Positions 41,040 to 61,563 of a stretch of DNA of 64,000 nucleotides are shown in pieces. Made by a program: the position numbers and the translations under genes. Position 1 is the stretch's first letter; each line of letters starts with the position of its first letter. The stretch comes from Rhynchonema sp. JSB1_4 (Eukaryota; Nematoda; Chromadorea; Monhysterida; Xyalidae): NCBI GenBank assembly GCA_030248065.1, contig JASAMV010005069.1:124001-188000 (forward strand). The letters are read 5' to 3'. Below the pieces are notes generated by a model that was not told the DNA's origin, searched no databases, and saw nothing but the letters and a program-made list of their open reading frames with translations.

Positions 41040-43558
41040 GGTGATTGATATACAGTAGGTTCATATGTACAGTCTTACTTGTTTATAGTGACACAGTTGG
41101 GATGAGACTCGCTATTTACGGTCGCCATGCTGAAGGATATTTGCTTTGTAGAGTAGTAGGCGGAACCAACATGTTGTAGCGATTGGTAACCTATGTGAAC
41201 GGCTACGGTTCATGTAGTGTCACTATGAAGCGGGTTGACTTCATGCACTGTTTTTAATAATGGAGGCTAATTTACTTGAATGACACCAAATGTGATATGT
41301 TTTTTTTCGATAACCGTGTTATGCAACTAACCTCCCTATAACGCATAAATGTTATAAATGAAGCAAGTATCACTGACACTGCTGAGATGTTCAGTTCTAA
41401 AAAAAGAATTAGGCAGTAATTTTGTGCCAAGGGCAAGAACCCTTTCTGAAACAAACTGATAGGGTGTTGTGTGTGAAGCTTCAACAAAATACATAATGTA
41501 CATATATCAACAGACTGAAATATCCATACCACAAACATTTTGTGACGGGGCTACCCAAGCAGATGTGAGCTGAGGCGAGGGCATTTAGGTATTGAAATTT
41601 TGCGAAATTCATGCGTTTTTCGAATGTAAACTCAGCGTGATATGTTCCCTTGATAATATGATAATGGTGCATGCTGTGGCTGGCATGTAACACACAACGC
41701 TACATGCATCCTGTTGCATAAAAGGTGCCTGGATTATAGTTGGGATTTGTTCGGGAAAGACATCAAAGATGATCAAAATTGTTGGGCATACTTTCTTGAA
41801 ATGGATTAGTTGACCCGGTAACCCAACAACTCTTCAAGTGTGGTTTGTTGAAGTCCCACAACACAACACCGGAGAGTGACTATGTACCACCCTTGGTGCG
41901 TGTGTGCATGCGCAGGTGATAACCACAGAGTGGATATGTGTATGGAAATAATGATTGTTTTATCCGTCCATACATGTGCGTCACCCACCTGCGCAACACC
42001 CATTACGCAACAACGCAAGCACAGCGGCACCTGCGTTCGGACATGCACCACACGTGTCTGCATGCGTGCACTTCAAAAATTCAAGTCCGAATTTGTGCCG
42101 CATTTCAGCCAAATGATAACAACACACCAAGTTACATACATCTCTCTGAAATGGTTGGTGATTTCAAAAGCCGTATGCGTGTGTATGTAATGTACGTGCG
42201 CATACACCATGCACGTGCGTTGCATGCAGGGGACTGGACGAGCCCCGCCTTGGTCGCCTGTGCATGCACGCGCGCGCGCACCCCCGTACCATGCTGTCTG
42301 TCATGTACATATGTGGCAGCTGCTTGCTGCACGTACATCTACACCCCTATACCACTGCTATCACACAGGTTACATCACCACACACACACAATGCAGTGTG
42401 CAGGTGCAGGTGCAGGTGCATATGCGCGTGTAAGCAGTTCACGAGTTACATACACGTTCAGTCAGTGCTCTGACGCGGGCGGTGCGTTGTTTCAACTTTG
42501 TGCGCTCACTCTGCCGCCGCTGCTCCGCATTATGCATTTCAATACCTTTGTACCTGGCTGGCATGCGCGTACACACCAACCAATGAACATGCATTGGTAT
42601 ACGTACAATTGTCATATTGTCACCATGTAGTGCTGCCGCACGCGACCACTGCACGCGCGTGCATGCACTTGCGTAACACCAGCCAGCCAGCAGCAGGAGC
42701 AGTAAGTTTAACGTCGTCGGTGTTAAGGTATGGGTGCACACGCTCATTTTCATTGCATATGACCGACCAACCGGGCTGCTTTTTCTGCAAGCACAACACC
42801 TGTGTTGCACACCTACAGTTCAGCTTCTTTATAGTGATCAACCACAGTGGTGAAACCGTCTACATGGTGACCGACTGTTAGGGCCTCGCTTCACAAAAAC
42901 ACCACCACCCATCTACCACAAGATAGTGAGCATTGTCAAAAGTGACAGAAAATGCCGGATGTCACTATTCAGATGGTAGACTGTGTGCAACGATTACAAA
43001 CCAGAAATGCTACCTGAACGCGTGCACAGGTACATGCTAATGATAGCAGAGCAGAGTGCGAGCACTACGTGTGTTGTTTTGTAACCAAACCATAACTTGC
43101 TACCTGTTCTTCTTCTGTCGCTGTTCATGTAACAGTGCCTTATGCGTTGATGAATGCTAGCTGCTTTACACCCCATCAAGTATACAGTAGAGACGCATAA
43201 ACATATGCCTATGTAGGTCCCTTTTTGCGTGCGAGTCTATGCGACCTACATTATTAGCTGCCTGAGACCGGTCCCCTCGCCGACAACGTCAACAATTATG
43301 AACTCGTGCGAACGGCGCTTATAAATAACCATATCGTGATATGCGCTACTGCGCGCATGCACCATCGATCGATAAATCAATACGAGCTGGCCTTGCTCCT
43401 GCAGGGTCGTGTGTCGTCGTCGGTGTCCGTGTGTGTGATGTGATCACGTGACCTGCCCGCCGTTATAATCGAACAACATTGTATACTCATCGATATTACC
43501 CAATCAATAAATCTATAATCAATCAATCAATATTCTGTTCGAAAGTGTTTTCGATCAG

Positions 43559-43685
43559 CCGGCGTCCACGTCGGCCACAGTGGTCAATGGCGGTCATGGC
43601 TCGGGTACGAACAGCACCGGCTCCGGACCCACGACACCAACCGATGCGCACTCAGCCATACACGCCATGCAGGGGGGAATGAGAG
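43559..43685 (+). other. Possible upstream coding exon, low-complexity Ser/Thr/Gly/Pro-rich
   Basis: An open, GC-rich stretch bounded by TTTCGATCAG and AGAG|GTGAGC would encode PASTSATVVNGGHGSG... with a base composition unlike its surroundings. It lies on the same strand as the HR3 gene 9.4 kb downstream and resembles the flexible A/B domain of nuclear receptors. It could be a 5' exon of HR3 or part of an unknown gene. No join to 53092 could be proven. Confidence 0.35.
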
Positions 43686-46600
43686 GTGAGCGATGGTTGT
43701 TTGGGATTCGGCTGTTATATCTCATGATGTAACATGATCGGATCGGGTATAGGTAATTTTGTGCACTTTTAAGGAAAGAATTAGGCGCAGTATTAGATTG
43801 GGCACCAAACTGACGTTGTCACTGCGTATAGACAGGGAACACTGACCCTGGGATTTCATAATCCCTTTACCATTGTGCACTAAACGACAGACAATCCATT
43901 GGCAAAATAAACCAAGATCGAAAATTTTCTTCATTGAGAAAGCTTAGTGTGAATAGACAAGCATCTCGTGATCAAGCGTGACATTAAATAAAGAGGGAAA
44001 TGAAGGCACAGTCGGTTAAAATAAACGAATCACAATATGAGCAAAATGAGCTGGTGTGCGGGTTCCCAATTAAGCCTCCTCACAGAAGTTCCAAAAAATA
44101 CATTTGCGTAATCTACTAAAAATACTGAGAACTAAAATCTGGTTTATCTAATCCAACGTCGTTGTTGTTGTGATTAATTTTTGCCGGCCCAAGATCGAGG
44201 CTACTAAACCAGGCAAGTGTGTTTCTGGGGCACCACATCAACGCGTGTGTGTGTATTGGTGGTACACTTGCACATATCATGACCCCCAACGCCATGTCAC
44301 ATGTTCCAAATTTGTCGGACCGTTCTCTCTTCTTTTTTGTCGGTTTTACCTATTATAATGGGTTTCTGTTGTTGTTACATTTTTTCCGCACTTTGACAAA
44401 GTTCACATTTTGGTCCACTGTTTGGATCCACTTTCGGCCACATACGATATCGAGAACGACATTATCGACGTTTTCACAGTTTTCAAATTCTGGTTGTCTG
44501 CATTGATACATACTGTGCATACTTGTAGGTAACAAACCCTTGAACTTCCCACTAGAATTTTTTCCTATGGTACGTTCACCTTTCATATAAATTTAATACC
44601 GGAAAATAAGAATTTAACCATTTTATTTTTCGGCAAACCCGGTGTGTACCCTACCACCTGCGTGGCTTTTCCTAGTATAATAGCTGTTGATGTTCAAACG
44701 AAACAGAGACAAAATATGTAACAGCTCGATCAAAATCTATTTGTCCAGAAAGGTTCCGCGATCTTTTACCAGAGGTTCTTCGACGAGTCAACCCATTTGG
44801 GTACTACTGTGCAAAATGAAGCACCTTGATGTGGCTGTATAGCGATGATCGAATAAGATGTTGAACTAATCGAAACATAGTTCAAGCGGCATTGAAAGCG
44901 CTTCCAAGGATGTACGCCCAGGCCAGGCCCAGACTATTTTTTCAAAGTGCACCACGTTGAACCACCGCTGTTCAGTTTCTACCTGACGGGGGTCATTTTT
45001 ACTTTACGGTTTCACACGTTTTTCCGTATTTGTCCAACTCGCACATCTCTACATATCGTTTGTCGCGATAAAAACGGTTCATATTCCAAAACACAAATGT
45101 TACAACGCACGTGCGATTTTCTATATTTTGTTATGCGCTCTCCATATCCCAAAAACTGCATTTCAGAAAAGGAACCGTCTGTCGACAGAGCGACATAAAG
45201 GTTTTTAATTGAATGCACCGCGGCGACAACGCAGAAAGATGGGTGTGTATTTTCGGTGAGATTTATTGTCATCGGCGTGCGTCGCATACTAAATGGATAC
45301 AAAAACGTGTTGTTTCTGAGAACGGTTTTATCACAGCCTTTGAAGTGCATCCTTAAAACCGGATTAGATACCTGTACAACACCAAACCATCTGGCTGCCT
45401 CTGCGTGTGCAATACTGTATGCCACCCGCAACGATAATATTTCGTGTGACCTTATTATCCGTCCACGGAGCTCGACAATAATGCGGTACGTTTTGTTGGG
45501 GATAATGCGCAATATTGTAATCTAATGCGCAACATGGCGCGCACTGCCTTGCACCCGAGAAATATTTTTTTATGTATTGTACATAAAAAGTGTGTTATAA
45601 TGCACATGCAAGTCTATACCGCCCGTGCACAATATACAGTATGTACACTGTGGAATAAAAATAATAACCGCCAGATGTATATATTATGTAACACTGTAAT
45701 ATGTTGAACAGGTAAAATTCGCTCCATTTATCTCTTATCACTCCGTGTCTATATGTACCGTCGTGAAAAAGTGCAGTTTTTGCGCAGAAATTTCCCCCGT
45801 TCTTGAAAGATCGAAAATCCCATTTTGCAAATGTTTTTCTTCATGTTGAGTTCTCTGTTTTTAACTGTTCGGTTTCACACACGGCTGAAGTCATTCGTTT
45901 GCATGTTGCTTTACGTGCTCACAGGCGTTTCAACTGCAGTACTTAAGCGGGAGAAACCAATAAAGATGAGGACTAGTCTTACAATGGTCAAATCAGTTCG
46001 TCAACTCACAGCAGCCCCGATGTGTGAGCGTGAAAAATAATACTTTCGGGGTGAGTTGACGAAGTGATTTGACCTCTTGAGTTGACCACTGTAATATAAG
46101 CCAAGATGATGCTTGTTGTGTCGCATGTTCCATGGTTTTGGATCAAGCGTTGTATATACCTATAATGGCGTAGGTTCCAGCGGTAACCCCACGTTTAAGC
46201 TCAAACCTCAATTACGTACCGTTCGGGTGTCCTATGATAGAACTACCGATCGAACTGTATATTGGTGGGCGTGGGCTTGTTCTGACCCTGAAGCCATGTC
46301 ATTCTGTTGTCAAACAGGTCACGCTGCTAATATTGAACTAAATATAGGGTGGCATCGTAAACAGAATCACAACACGTACATAGTACCGAAGAATGCCAAA
46401 TAAGTTCTCGGGTTAATTGAGATACACGTATGTAGGATAACATTTTTCCAGAATAGTCCCCCCAGTGGCTTATTCGGTCACTTCATCCTAATTTCTACTT
46501 TACACCACACACTTGTTGTCATGCTTGCTTGTTATCATGATCTACTGTAATTACCCTCTTGAAGTTCTTGCTCTCGTGTTTTCACGTGCAATGAACCGCA

Positions 46601-47929
46601 TTGTAGCAAACACTCATGAGGCACGAAAAAAACTTTGGTCGCAAATAAAGCACCAGAGGGTTTATTCGGACAATTTCGGGGGGACTTATTTGGCATTCTT
46701 CAGTATAACGCCAACACACGTATAGGCACAGGTTATATTTAGGTACGATTAGCGCCTAACGACGATACCGTTCGTGGTGCAGTCCAATGACAACTCAAAA
46801 TCGTTCAACAATTACCAACCAGTGAATCCTACCACATAATAGTAAACAAGTCGCCAATCGAGCGCGTGTTTATGTTATAAATGCAAAACAGCGTGCGTTG
46901 TAAGTCTGATAAAAGAATACTCGTCTCTTGCAGTTCAGACAAGGGATTCAGAGAAGCCTCATCATTTGTTTATTTCATATCATGACGCACGTATGCATTG
47001 TAGGTGCTTAGGCCTGGTTCACACACCGTAGATACGCTAGTCGTTGGCGGACGGGCAATCGAGAAAGCCAGTTTGAACAAAACCACTGACCACGAAAAAA
47101 GGCAGAATCCAAAAGAGCAGAACCTAAAAACGATAGCATTGCTGAACCGAGCCTGAGCCAAAACACACGGAATTAAGCCTTAGTGTGAGCCAAAGCCTGA
47201 TAACAACGTTTAAGCATAAACCTAAATCATCGGAATAAAATGAGAGGTCTGCCCTTTTGGCTCTGCTCTTTCTTCTTGATCAAGGTGGTCCTGCTCAAAC
47301 TGAATTTACTCCAACTGCCCCGCTCCTATTTTCCTGGTCTCGCTAGTCACGACAGTGTTTCCTGTCTTGGCTTGGTTTCGTGGATTTATTGTAATATCCT
47401 ATCACATTTTTTTCTTCTTGCGCTTTTTTGTGTAGTTTTTGCGGTTTTTAGATTTTGCACTGTCACAACACAGCTGGTTTTCAAAAAAAACAACGGTCAT
47501 CGGAAGAGATGTGTGTTTGTGTTAGGGCCAAGCCTAGGCCTGATTCTAAGCCTACATAACCCCAAACCAGCCGTCCGAGATAACTGGACGTATGCAATAA
47601 CAGCGGCTGTTTTGTCCATGCGCCCTTGTACAAAGTGACACAACAACAACAACACGGAAACCCTTCTGTGTGCCTCGGCGGTGGTTAAGATTGAGAGACT
47701 CGTCGCACCTCATTCGAAAGCCGAGGCGATTTATGGTTATTTTCTGTCGAAACACGGTTTCCTCACGAACACGTTCGTGGTGAACTGATACCGTATGCTA
47801 AAGCATGTGGACGTGTTCCAGAATGCATAGGTGCACACAGCGCCCTACATGGGCGCTCCTCCATTTCTTCCCCCAAAATGGCCGATGTTTCAATAAAACG
47901 CGTCTGCCCGTTACCATCTGACATTACTA

Positions 47930-48116
47930 AAGGCAAACAACGCCAACACAAGCCTGATTTCGGAGGTGGTATGCTCGCAACGTAAAGAAAGAGAAAGTCC
48001 TCATGCACCACGTTATCCTACAATGTGTAACGTTTCCCAAATCAGCAGCTATACGTCTGAATGTTTCATCAATCTGCCACTTCCGAAATCGGGCTCATGT
48101 TGGCGTGGTGTTACTA
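47930..48116. repeat. MITE family G, intergenic copy
   Basis: A 187-bp copy with ends AAGGCAAACAACGCCAACAC and GTTGGCGTGGTGTTACTA, TA on both sides. Orientation is opposite to the copy at 24873-25061. Confidence 0.75.
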
Positions 48117-48616
48117 TACATCCGACAGCCGTGTGTGTGTGTGACTGTACATTACAAGGTCACTGGGTCATCATCCACTGGGGCGGGGAATGTGTGAAAT
48201 CTGTGATGTTATTATATTGTTCTCACTGATGTCGGGTACTTGAGTCGTAAATTTTGCGCATCATTGTGCGAATATGGTGTTGTTATTGTTGATATTGTGT
48301 CAAAAATATAATGTAAGGATTAAATTAAGGTTCACTGGTATTGGTAAAGTTCGCGCCTGGCCGTGGTTTGGGTCGGAAGTTCTCAGGCTCATTGAGAATT
48401 ACTGTATATACTTACAACGAACTGCAAATGCAAGTAATTTAATGTAGGTAGATCACTATTACCATTGTAGTGGCTGACCTCCACGATTTATTTTCGGCTT
48501 ACTGCCACCCTACATCATAAGCCACGTACAGTATGTGTGCTGCGTTGAGTGTAACGAATGAAACCCTCTGAGTATCGTGAGAAACCAAGCTCAGTCGCAC
48601 CAGACAAATGTGCTAA

Positions 48617-49954
48617 AGGTGCGCGTATACTCATTCCGCGGAACAGAAAGAACAGTGAAGGAAATTCCCCCCCCCTCCCCAAAAAAAACCAAAAAAAGAA
48701 AAAAAAACGTTCCGCGGAACAGAAAGAACGAAGTCAAAACATTTTGACTTTTTGTGCTGTTCCTCGAGGTTGTTCAATTGAAATGAGCATTACTGGAGTT
48801 TGGAGAGGCCAAAACTTTTATTTTTTATGACACCGCGATGCGAAATAAGCGTGGTTTTCGTCGAGAAACAACAAAAAGCATCCCAGATCTTTCTCAGGAC
48901 GACTAACTTGGCGATTTTCCATGTCCGTGGTAAATGAAACAGTTGTGGGCAAACCTTTGTCGTTCAAATAACCTAATTTTGACTTCAAAAAGTGCCCCTG
49001 GCATTTCTGACCTACTTACAATTTGCGTTATTTACACAGATTACACAACGAAGCCGTGAACGGGCTGCATTGTGGTGCGATCACATCAAAGCGTTTTGAA
49101 TGCGTGAATTCAAATAGTTCTGTTCTTTCAGTGACATTCTATTCACCATTTTTGAAATCACGGTGTCAGTTTACATAGAAAAAAATAAGGAAACCCAGCA
49201 AAAAGTACTCATCATGTGACCAGTCGAGATTTGAACCTCTGCGTGCGACCGCTGGACCACGCCTTAGACCATTATTAGCCCATCCCGTCGGATGCAGCCC
49301 GCTGCTTAGTGCTTTACATAAACACAAGCAGTCTGAGTGTGTTGGTTGTTGCTGTGCTGTGGTGTTGTGTGCTTGTGTGTGTGCTGCGTTGACGTCATAA
49401 CGTGTGTGTGTGATGCCTGATTCAGCAAGGCGACAGCAGATTATCAGCTTCAATTCTATTGGTCCACATAAAAGTTTTTACTCGATTATCTTGCTCAAAT
49501 CTGGCTGAAAATTTGTCGAGAAAACAAGGGAATTTTACGCAGAGCAGCTCCCCAACCATTGTCGACGCATTCTGATGGTATTTTCTGCTTTATTCTGCGT
49601 TGTCAAATGCCGGCCCCCTAAATGTGTGCTGCCGTCGCACCAAATGAGATCTTGAAGTTTAAATGTTTGTCATGTTGAGCACAATTTTTTAATTTTTTTG
49701 GTTGATATTGCGACACCGAAAATGCTCAGCAAAACGCATATCACCAAGCCTAAAAAATCCGGGGCGGGGATGCCCTTCTATTTATTTTCTCTGACATTGA
49801 TTTCTCGAGGAACAGGCAAGGAACAGCGGAAATGCTGAAGGAACGAAAGAATAGAAGGAATAGCGAGAATGCGTTTCCACTGTTCTTTCGTTCCGTCACG
49901 GAACTGCATTGCGCAGAACGTTTTGCGTTCCTCGGAACGAGTATACGCGCACCT
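48617..49954. mobile_element. 1.34-kb non-autonomous element with TAA duplication (PIF/Harbinger-like)
   Basis: Inverted ends AGGTGCGCGTATACTCATTC and its inverse, continuing over an GTTCCGCGGAAC-like palindrome, flanked by TAA on each side. A three-base TWA duplication is typical of PIF/Harbinger elements. A second copy of the CGCGGAACAGAAAGAAC motif lies inside at about 48713. No transposase frame is evident. It carries a tRNA-like segment at about 49200-49330. Confidence 0.6.
49200..49330 (-). repeat. tRNA-like segment, possible SINE head
   Basis: On the minus strand TGGTCCAGCGG resembles a pol III A box and GGTTCAAATC is a good B box. They are only about 10 nt apart, too close for a working tRNA gene, and no cloverleaf closes. 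A degenerate tRNA-derived SINE is the best reading. Confidence 0.35.
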
Positions 49955-50378
49955 TAAAAAGCAATTAGATATTGCGGCGTTTCAAAAATGGCTCTTGTAG
50001 GCTGTGGCTCCGTCGGGCTGCAAGCTGGATTCCGTTGCAGTAGACATGCGCTGTAGTGGATGTGTAATGAAATAAACATTAGAAGTCGCAAATCAGAGTG
50101 TCTGTTTGTGGATCTATAGGTGCGCACTATCACTTGCAAGCTCCAACTCGGTCGGGCTGCACTGGTTGAAGTAAAAGTTACAAGTCGCAGATAGGAATGT
50201 GTTTGTGAAGTTTTGGTCGAGATTGCAAGATTATGTAGATACAGTAGATGATGTTGGACGAGAATTGAAGATGAAGACCCAGCAGCGGAGAAGGATGGTG
50301 CTACGACTGGGCCGCGCACTCAACCTAATGGACCGGTCGAAGTGAACAGTATGGATTTGTTGCTACAGCAGAGGTCAG

Positions 50379-50425
50379 CTAGATTGAGTTGCTGCAGCAG
50401 ACTCTGCTGCAGCAACTCAATCTAG
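50379..50425. repeat. 47-nt perfect palindrome with a 1-nt centre
   Basis: Two 23-nt arms beginning CTAGATTGAGTTGCTGCAGC are exact inverse complements with one C between them. It can form an extruded cruciform or a hairpin with almost no loop. Too tight a loop for a typical microRNA precursor. Confidence 0.8.
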
Positions 50426-50639
50426 AGCAGACGGATGTTGCAATTAGTGTGAGTTGAATGAAACGAAGACTAGAAAACCAAAACTATACATGCATTTGGT
50501 GAAGTTATGCTTATAACGAACTTGCCTGTTTCACTGTGCTGTGGTAACTGCATCATCCCATTTGCAATGTGAAGCAACTTGCACATACCGGTACCATTAG
50601 TTATCAACCATTGGGCAGGGGGTGAAAAGTTTGTTTTTA

Positions 50640-50880
50640 CCTAGTGCTTATTTAACTTTCTAAAACTTATTTCTATCTGGTGCTTGTTCACTCCTTCACT
50701 TGTTTTGGCCCAAAAACTGCCGAATCTACATAAGTGCGCGTAGCGCTCGAAAATTTTGCTTTTTGTGCTGTGGCCACTGGAATCCATGAATAATTGGCAA
50801 TACGACGAGCGAAGCGCGAGTTTTTGAACAACTGACGCCTGCAGGAGTGAAAATTCTGCGATAGTGATTCGCACTGATTT
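50640..50880. repeat. Relic of the CAGTG-type MITE core
   Basis: Contains the AAGTGCGCGTAGCGCTCG palindrome-like centre within AT-rich sequence and TTTTGGCCCAAAAACTGCC, as in the cores of the hAT-like MITEs, but without terminal sequences. Confidence 0.4.
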
Positions 50881-53091
50881 AGCCCATGGCCGCAAGTGTT
50901 CAGCTTTCTCAAAGGCGCCCCCTTTCCGGCCATGGGGGGCACCATGACGTGTATGGCAACCCCTTCCTACGCCACTGCCATTGGGTCTCTTTTGCTGTCT
51001 GGGAGCAGTCTTGCAGCTGCTCGGTGCGAAAAAGTGGTTTGGATCCGCGCATGTGGTCTCAGTTTAGGGATGCGTGTTGTGTTTGTGGTGCGCGGCAAAA
51101 ACGATCAAAAATGTTGTGCGTAAATAATTAACAGATAGAAGGAAATAAAATAACGAAATATTGGAACACAAACAGACGAACACCAGCTTGGGTGAAATCC
51201 TGAATCTGCTCTCTGTTGCACACAATCAGACGGGTGCTTTTTGGATATTGGTTCCTTTTGATACAACTCATTCCATAAATATGAGACGCTGTTCACCCAC
51301 GTGCAGAGAGCAGAGCAACAATTAAAGATGCACACACCGTGTATACATGTATACGAACGAATACGTAACTCGAATGCAACGCACAGCAAGGTGCATGTGT
51401 ATAGTGTATGTGTACTAAGCACTGACACCTGGAACCCCGGGCTCCGTTTTTGGGGAAGCTTATGCTTTTAAGTGTGTATGTTGTGTCCGATGTTAGTGCA
51501 CTAACCAGGAAATCAGTGAAAGCGAGGGACGGAGCCCAAAGACTATGAAGATGTGAGGCTTCACCACCCCACAGGTTGAGTCACAAGACCCCTTAGGCTC
51601 TCACACACACACGTATACCTGAAACATACAGTTTGTCCTCTGTATAGTACGATAATCGGGACCCAGTTTCTTCGTCGTTTTAGGAATGTTCACTGCATAG
51701 TGTTGCAGAACAGAAAATTTTGAAAAGTAGTGAAGGGTCACTATAAACAGCGGGGACTGTATACCTGGTGTACCGCGACAGCACAAACCATAGGGCTTTA
51801 ATATATGGACACGACACACCATTGCATAAAATGGGCGCACCACAAACGATATGAGTGCTCAAATATGTCTGCGGTAAGGTGTAGATTAAGTGATGATCGG
51901 ACATGAATTTCGCATGAAGTGTCGCAAAGAAAGAAATGCGAAAAACGTGCGCGTTCGTTTGCCAAGTAAAATGGTTACTTCAATTGCAAAAAAAACATTT
52001 CGATCAATCAAATCCAACCCAAACAAATTCGAAAATCAAATCAATCACTAAGGATGTCCGATGTTCCAAAGTTGTAAAAACCAACATCAGCAATAATAAG
52101 CAAGCAAGCGCAGGCGAAAGAGTGTCCACCACAACTCAGACATAGACCAATGGTCAACTGTGAGAGCCAAAGCAACAACATACTCAATTTGAATCTCAAC
52201 ACTGTCTGTGCCTGTGCGCGCACCTTTTATATTTGCATTCATTTTTTCCGATTGATTGCCCATGTAAGTTCCAGTTGTTGTGTCTGGGAGTCCAAGCTGG
52301 ACTCGTTCAACGCAATTCATAGACTGCTGATGGTGGTTTTCCCGTCCCTGGTCGCAGTCCAGTTGTTGTCCAATCATTTTTGGTTGTGGTGCATATCCCA
52401 GATTGTATCCCATGCAGTATTCTGCTATAGCTGGGATTAAAATCTGGTATAACCAGGTGACTGCTTGTCTGTCTTCATTGTTGTGGAGATAGAGACACTA
52501 TTGCTTTTGTTGAGCTTCACTTTTTCCACAAACTGAGAGAGGAATGCAATATAGTTGCTCATCTGGATTCTTTGAGCTGCGCATCTTAGATCAATTATAT
52601 GTATGCAGTATCTGTAATTATTATTATGTGTTCCGTGAGGCTTCAATAATTGTCCAAGTTGTCATGCTACATGCAGCCCAGATATTTTATTAACTTTTGG
52701 AGTCTTCGGTTGAGCACTGGACGGTTGACGATGACAAGCACGTCAATGGTGACGTCAAGAGCGTGTTGACGCAAACATTAATGTCGCAACGGAAATATTC
52801 CGTGACACGAAAATTAATTAACTGCATTATTTTGTGTGAAAACATAAAAAACATACGTATGTGTTTCGATTTCCGTGCTCAACCTCAGTCCGCCCTGTTG
52901 AAGCTTCTTGCGTCACCCCTTACTCTGTTGTTACCGGTACGCGTTGTTGTCTCATACTCTCAAAAACTGCTACCTTGAAGCCCGAAGCTGAGTCGTCCTG
53001 AACCCCAATCTGTACAGTCTACCCAAAACAAATCCATCCGTTAAGCTTTAAGCAACGAATTGATTGCAATTCAACTAACCAATTAATCACC

Positions 53092-59780
<6,689 letters not shown>

Positions 59781-61563
59781 TATATGATGACGACACCTTG
59801 ATGTTTCACGCACGGTGTATATATAACGGATGTGGAGTGGATGACTGTGGCAGACAACATTTGCGGCGGCGACATGGCAACACCCGGCTATGACGGTCTA
59901 GTTATATATTATTATTACTTTGATAACTGTTATTTTTGTTTTTCTGCGTTGGGGTTTGGCTGTTTTTCAAGTGCAGCGTTCGAAATTGAACAGTGCTTTC
60001 AAGTTTTTTCCGTAAGGACGACATCATTCTCTTGTACCTGTGGTACAAACTCCACCCAAAAAGTTGAACTTGTGTCGGGGTCCACAAGGAGGGAGCACTG
60101 ACTGTGGCTGTAGCAGACTTCCAACCGGGCAAAGACACTTGAAAAGCTGCCAAAGAGATCAGAGACACGTCTATTACATTCTGGAGCATTATTCTGGATG
60201 TTGTACACTATCGCTAGTTGTTTTGCTGGTCTGGAATTATTCAGTTTTTTTGTGTATTTTATCGCTTGTTTAGAGCCGGACAGCCAACACGGTTTTTTCA
60301 TCATTTTCAATCCGACTCACTGCCCTCCCAAACGTGTGATTATTACATAAGTATAACTTTTCTGTTCATTTTTTTTGGTTTTGCTTCAAATTTTTGCGTT
60401 GTACATTTATTATTTCTCGCGCATTTTCACCGGATGTATTTTTATCAATGTTTTCATTTTAGCTCACCTGTCTCCATCGCACACCGTACCGTACACATCG
60501 TCGCCACTGTACGTTTACCCACTCACTATACATTAAGTGTGGGTCATTTCTTTGGCTTTCAGAAACAGACATAATTCTCTCTTTGCGGTGCTGTTTTTTT
60601 TTAACTTTTATGGAAGCACATTGAGTCAAAAATTGCATTCAATATTTGAATCTTGAATACAGACAATCATCTGCCCCCTTTTTTATTCAATAAAATTCTC
60701 AAACAGTGTGATTATTAATTTATAAATCTACTTATAAAGTTCCACAATCTAGCCATTATAATTATAATAACTCTCATTGCTGCATTTATTCCGAACAAAA
60801 CAGACCATCATTCTTTCATCAATTTGATATTTTTCAAATTCAAAAAGCTAATCACTGTACTGGATTAGGAAAACACTGTCACTGGAGGTCATACATAACA
60901 GTATTTATGAACTAAAAGACGCGAAAAGTGCTGTTTTGTACATTTATTATCTTTGTTCCTCAACTGAATAATGTGACTGAATGTACCAAAAAACCGATCG
61001 AGTTTGATCTTCAAAAATGTGAACCATACCTGCTTTCTTTTTTTTGGTCAAATACCCATGTTATATTGTTTTTCTCTTCCATTTGATTTAATTTCTTTCC
61101 TTTTTGTTCATAAAAGTACTTCTCTCGTTTTTGTTGTGGTCACTTCCTTTGCGACATGATTTTGGTGTTTGTTTTCATTTTGGTAAAATATCATTAAAAC
61201 TTTTTCCTGTTTTTGCTTTTTACAATCACTTTACAACCGATATACACAGTACATAATTATTGTTAATATATCGTCGTAGCCTGTAGACGTTTCACAGATT
61301 TGCTTTAGTAAAAGAATTCCATGGCGTGAGATATGGCACAAAATCGCAAACGTAATGAAACATAAAAAACTCAAAGTTTGAAAAATAATCTAATTTTTTT
61401 AATCTATTAAAACTTGCAAGGAATCGATAAAAATATTGCTTAATATACATAGTTCGCTGTTATTGCCCATGATATTAAAGCAACACTTTTCAAAAGCCAA
61501 ACAAGTGAAAACGAAAGAAATCGTAAGCCATTATCAGCTAGTCAGTACCAATGCAATGCGCTA
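59781..61563. other. Convergent 3' region of HR3 and the Cys-loop receptor gene
   Basis: AT-rich sequence between two stop codons facing each other. AATAAA at 60689-60694 on the plus strand may end HR3 transcripts. No open frame with family features and no repeat with defined ends was found. Confidence 0.5.
60689..60694 (+). promoter_or_regulatory. Candidate polyadenylation signal of HR3
   Basis: AATAAA 909 nt after the HR3 stop codon, in an AT-rich 3' flank, with T-rich sequence before it. Confidence 0.35.

Larger units (their letters stand above)
41040..53091. other. Twelve-kb stretch with no secure gene
   Basis: Between the DPP8/9 stop and the chosen HR3 start. Contains TG/CA- and TGCA-rich low-complexity DNA (about 41870-42830), a possible exon (43559-43685), a MITE G copy, a Harbinger-like element (48617-49954), a short perfect palindrome (50379-50425), and a fragment with the hAT-like MITE core (about 50640-50880). 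The long open frame at 45012-45512 on the minus strand resembles no family I know. Confidence 0.5.

Noticed and set aside
41938..42630. 230-codon open frame on the plus strand
   Set aside because: Lies in TGCA/CA-rich low-complexity DNA that keeps several frames open at once; the protein is repetitive, Cys/His-rich and has no family features or splice context.
45012..45512. 166-codon open frame on the minus strand
   Set aside because: Single-exon frame unlike the split genes around it, no recognised motif, and opposing frames are also open. Left as non-coding.
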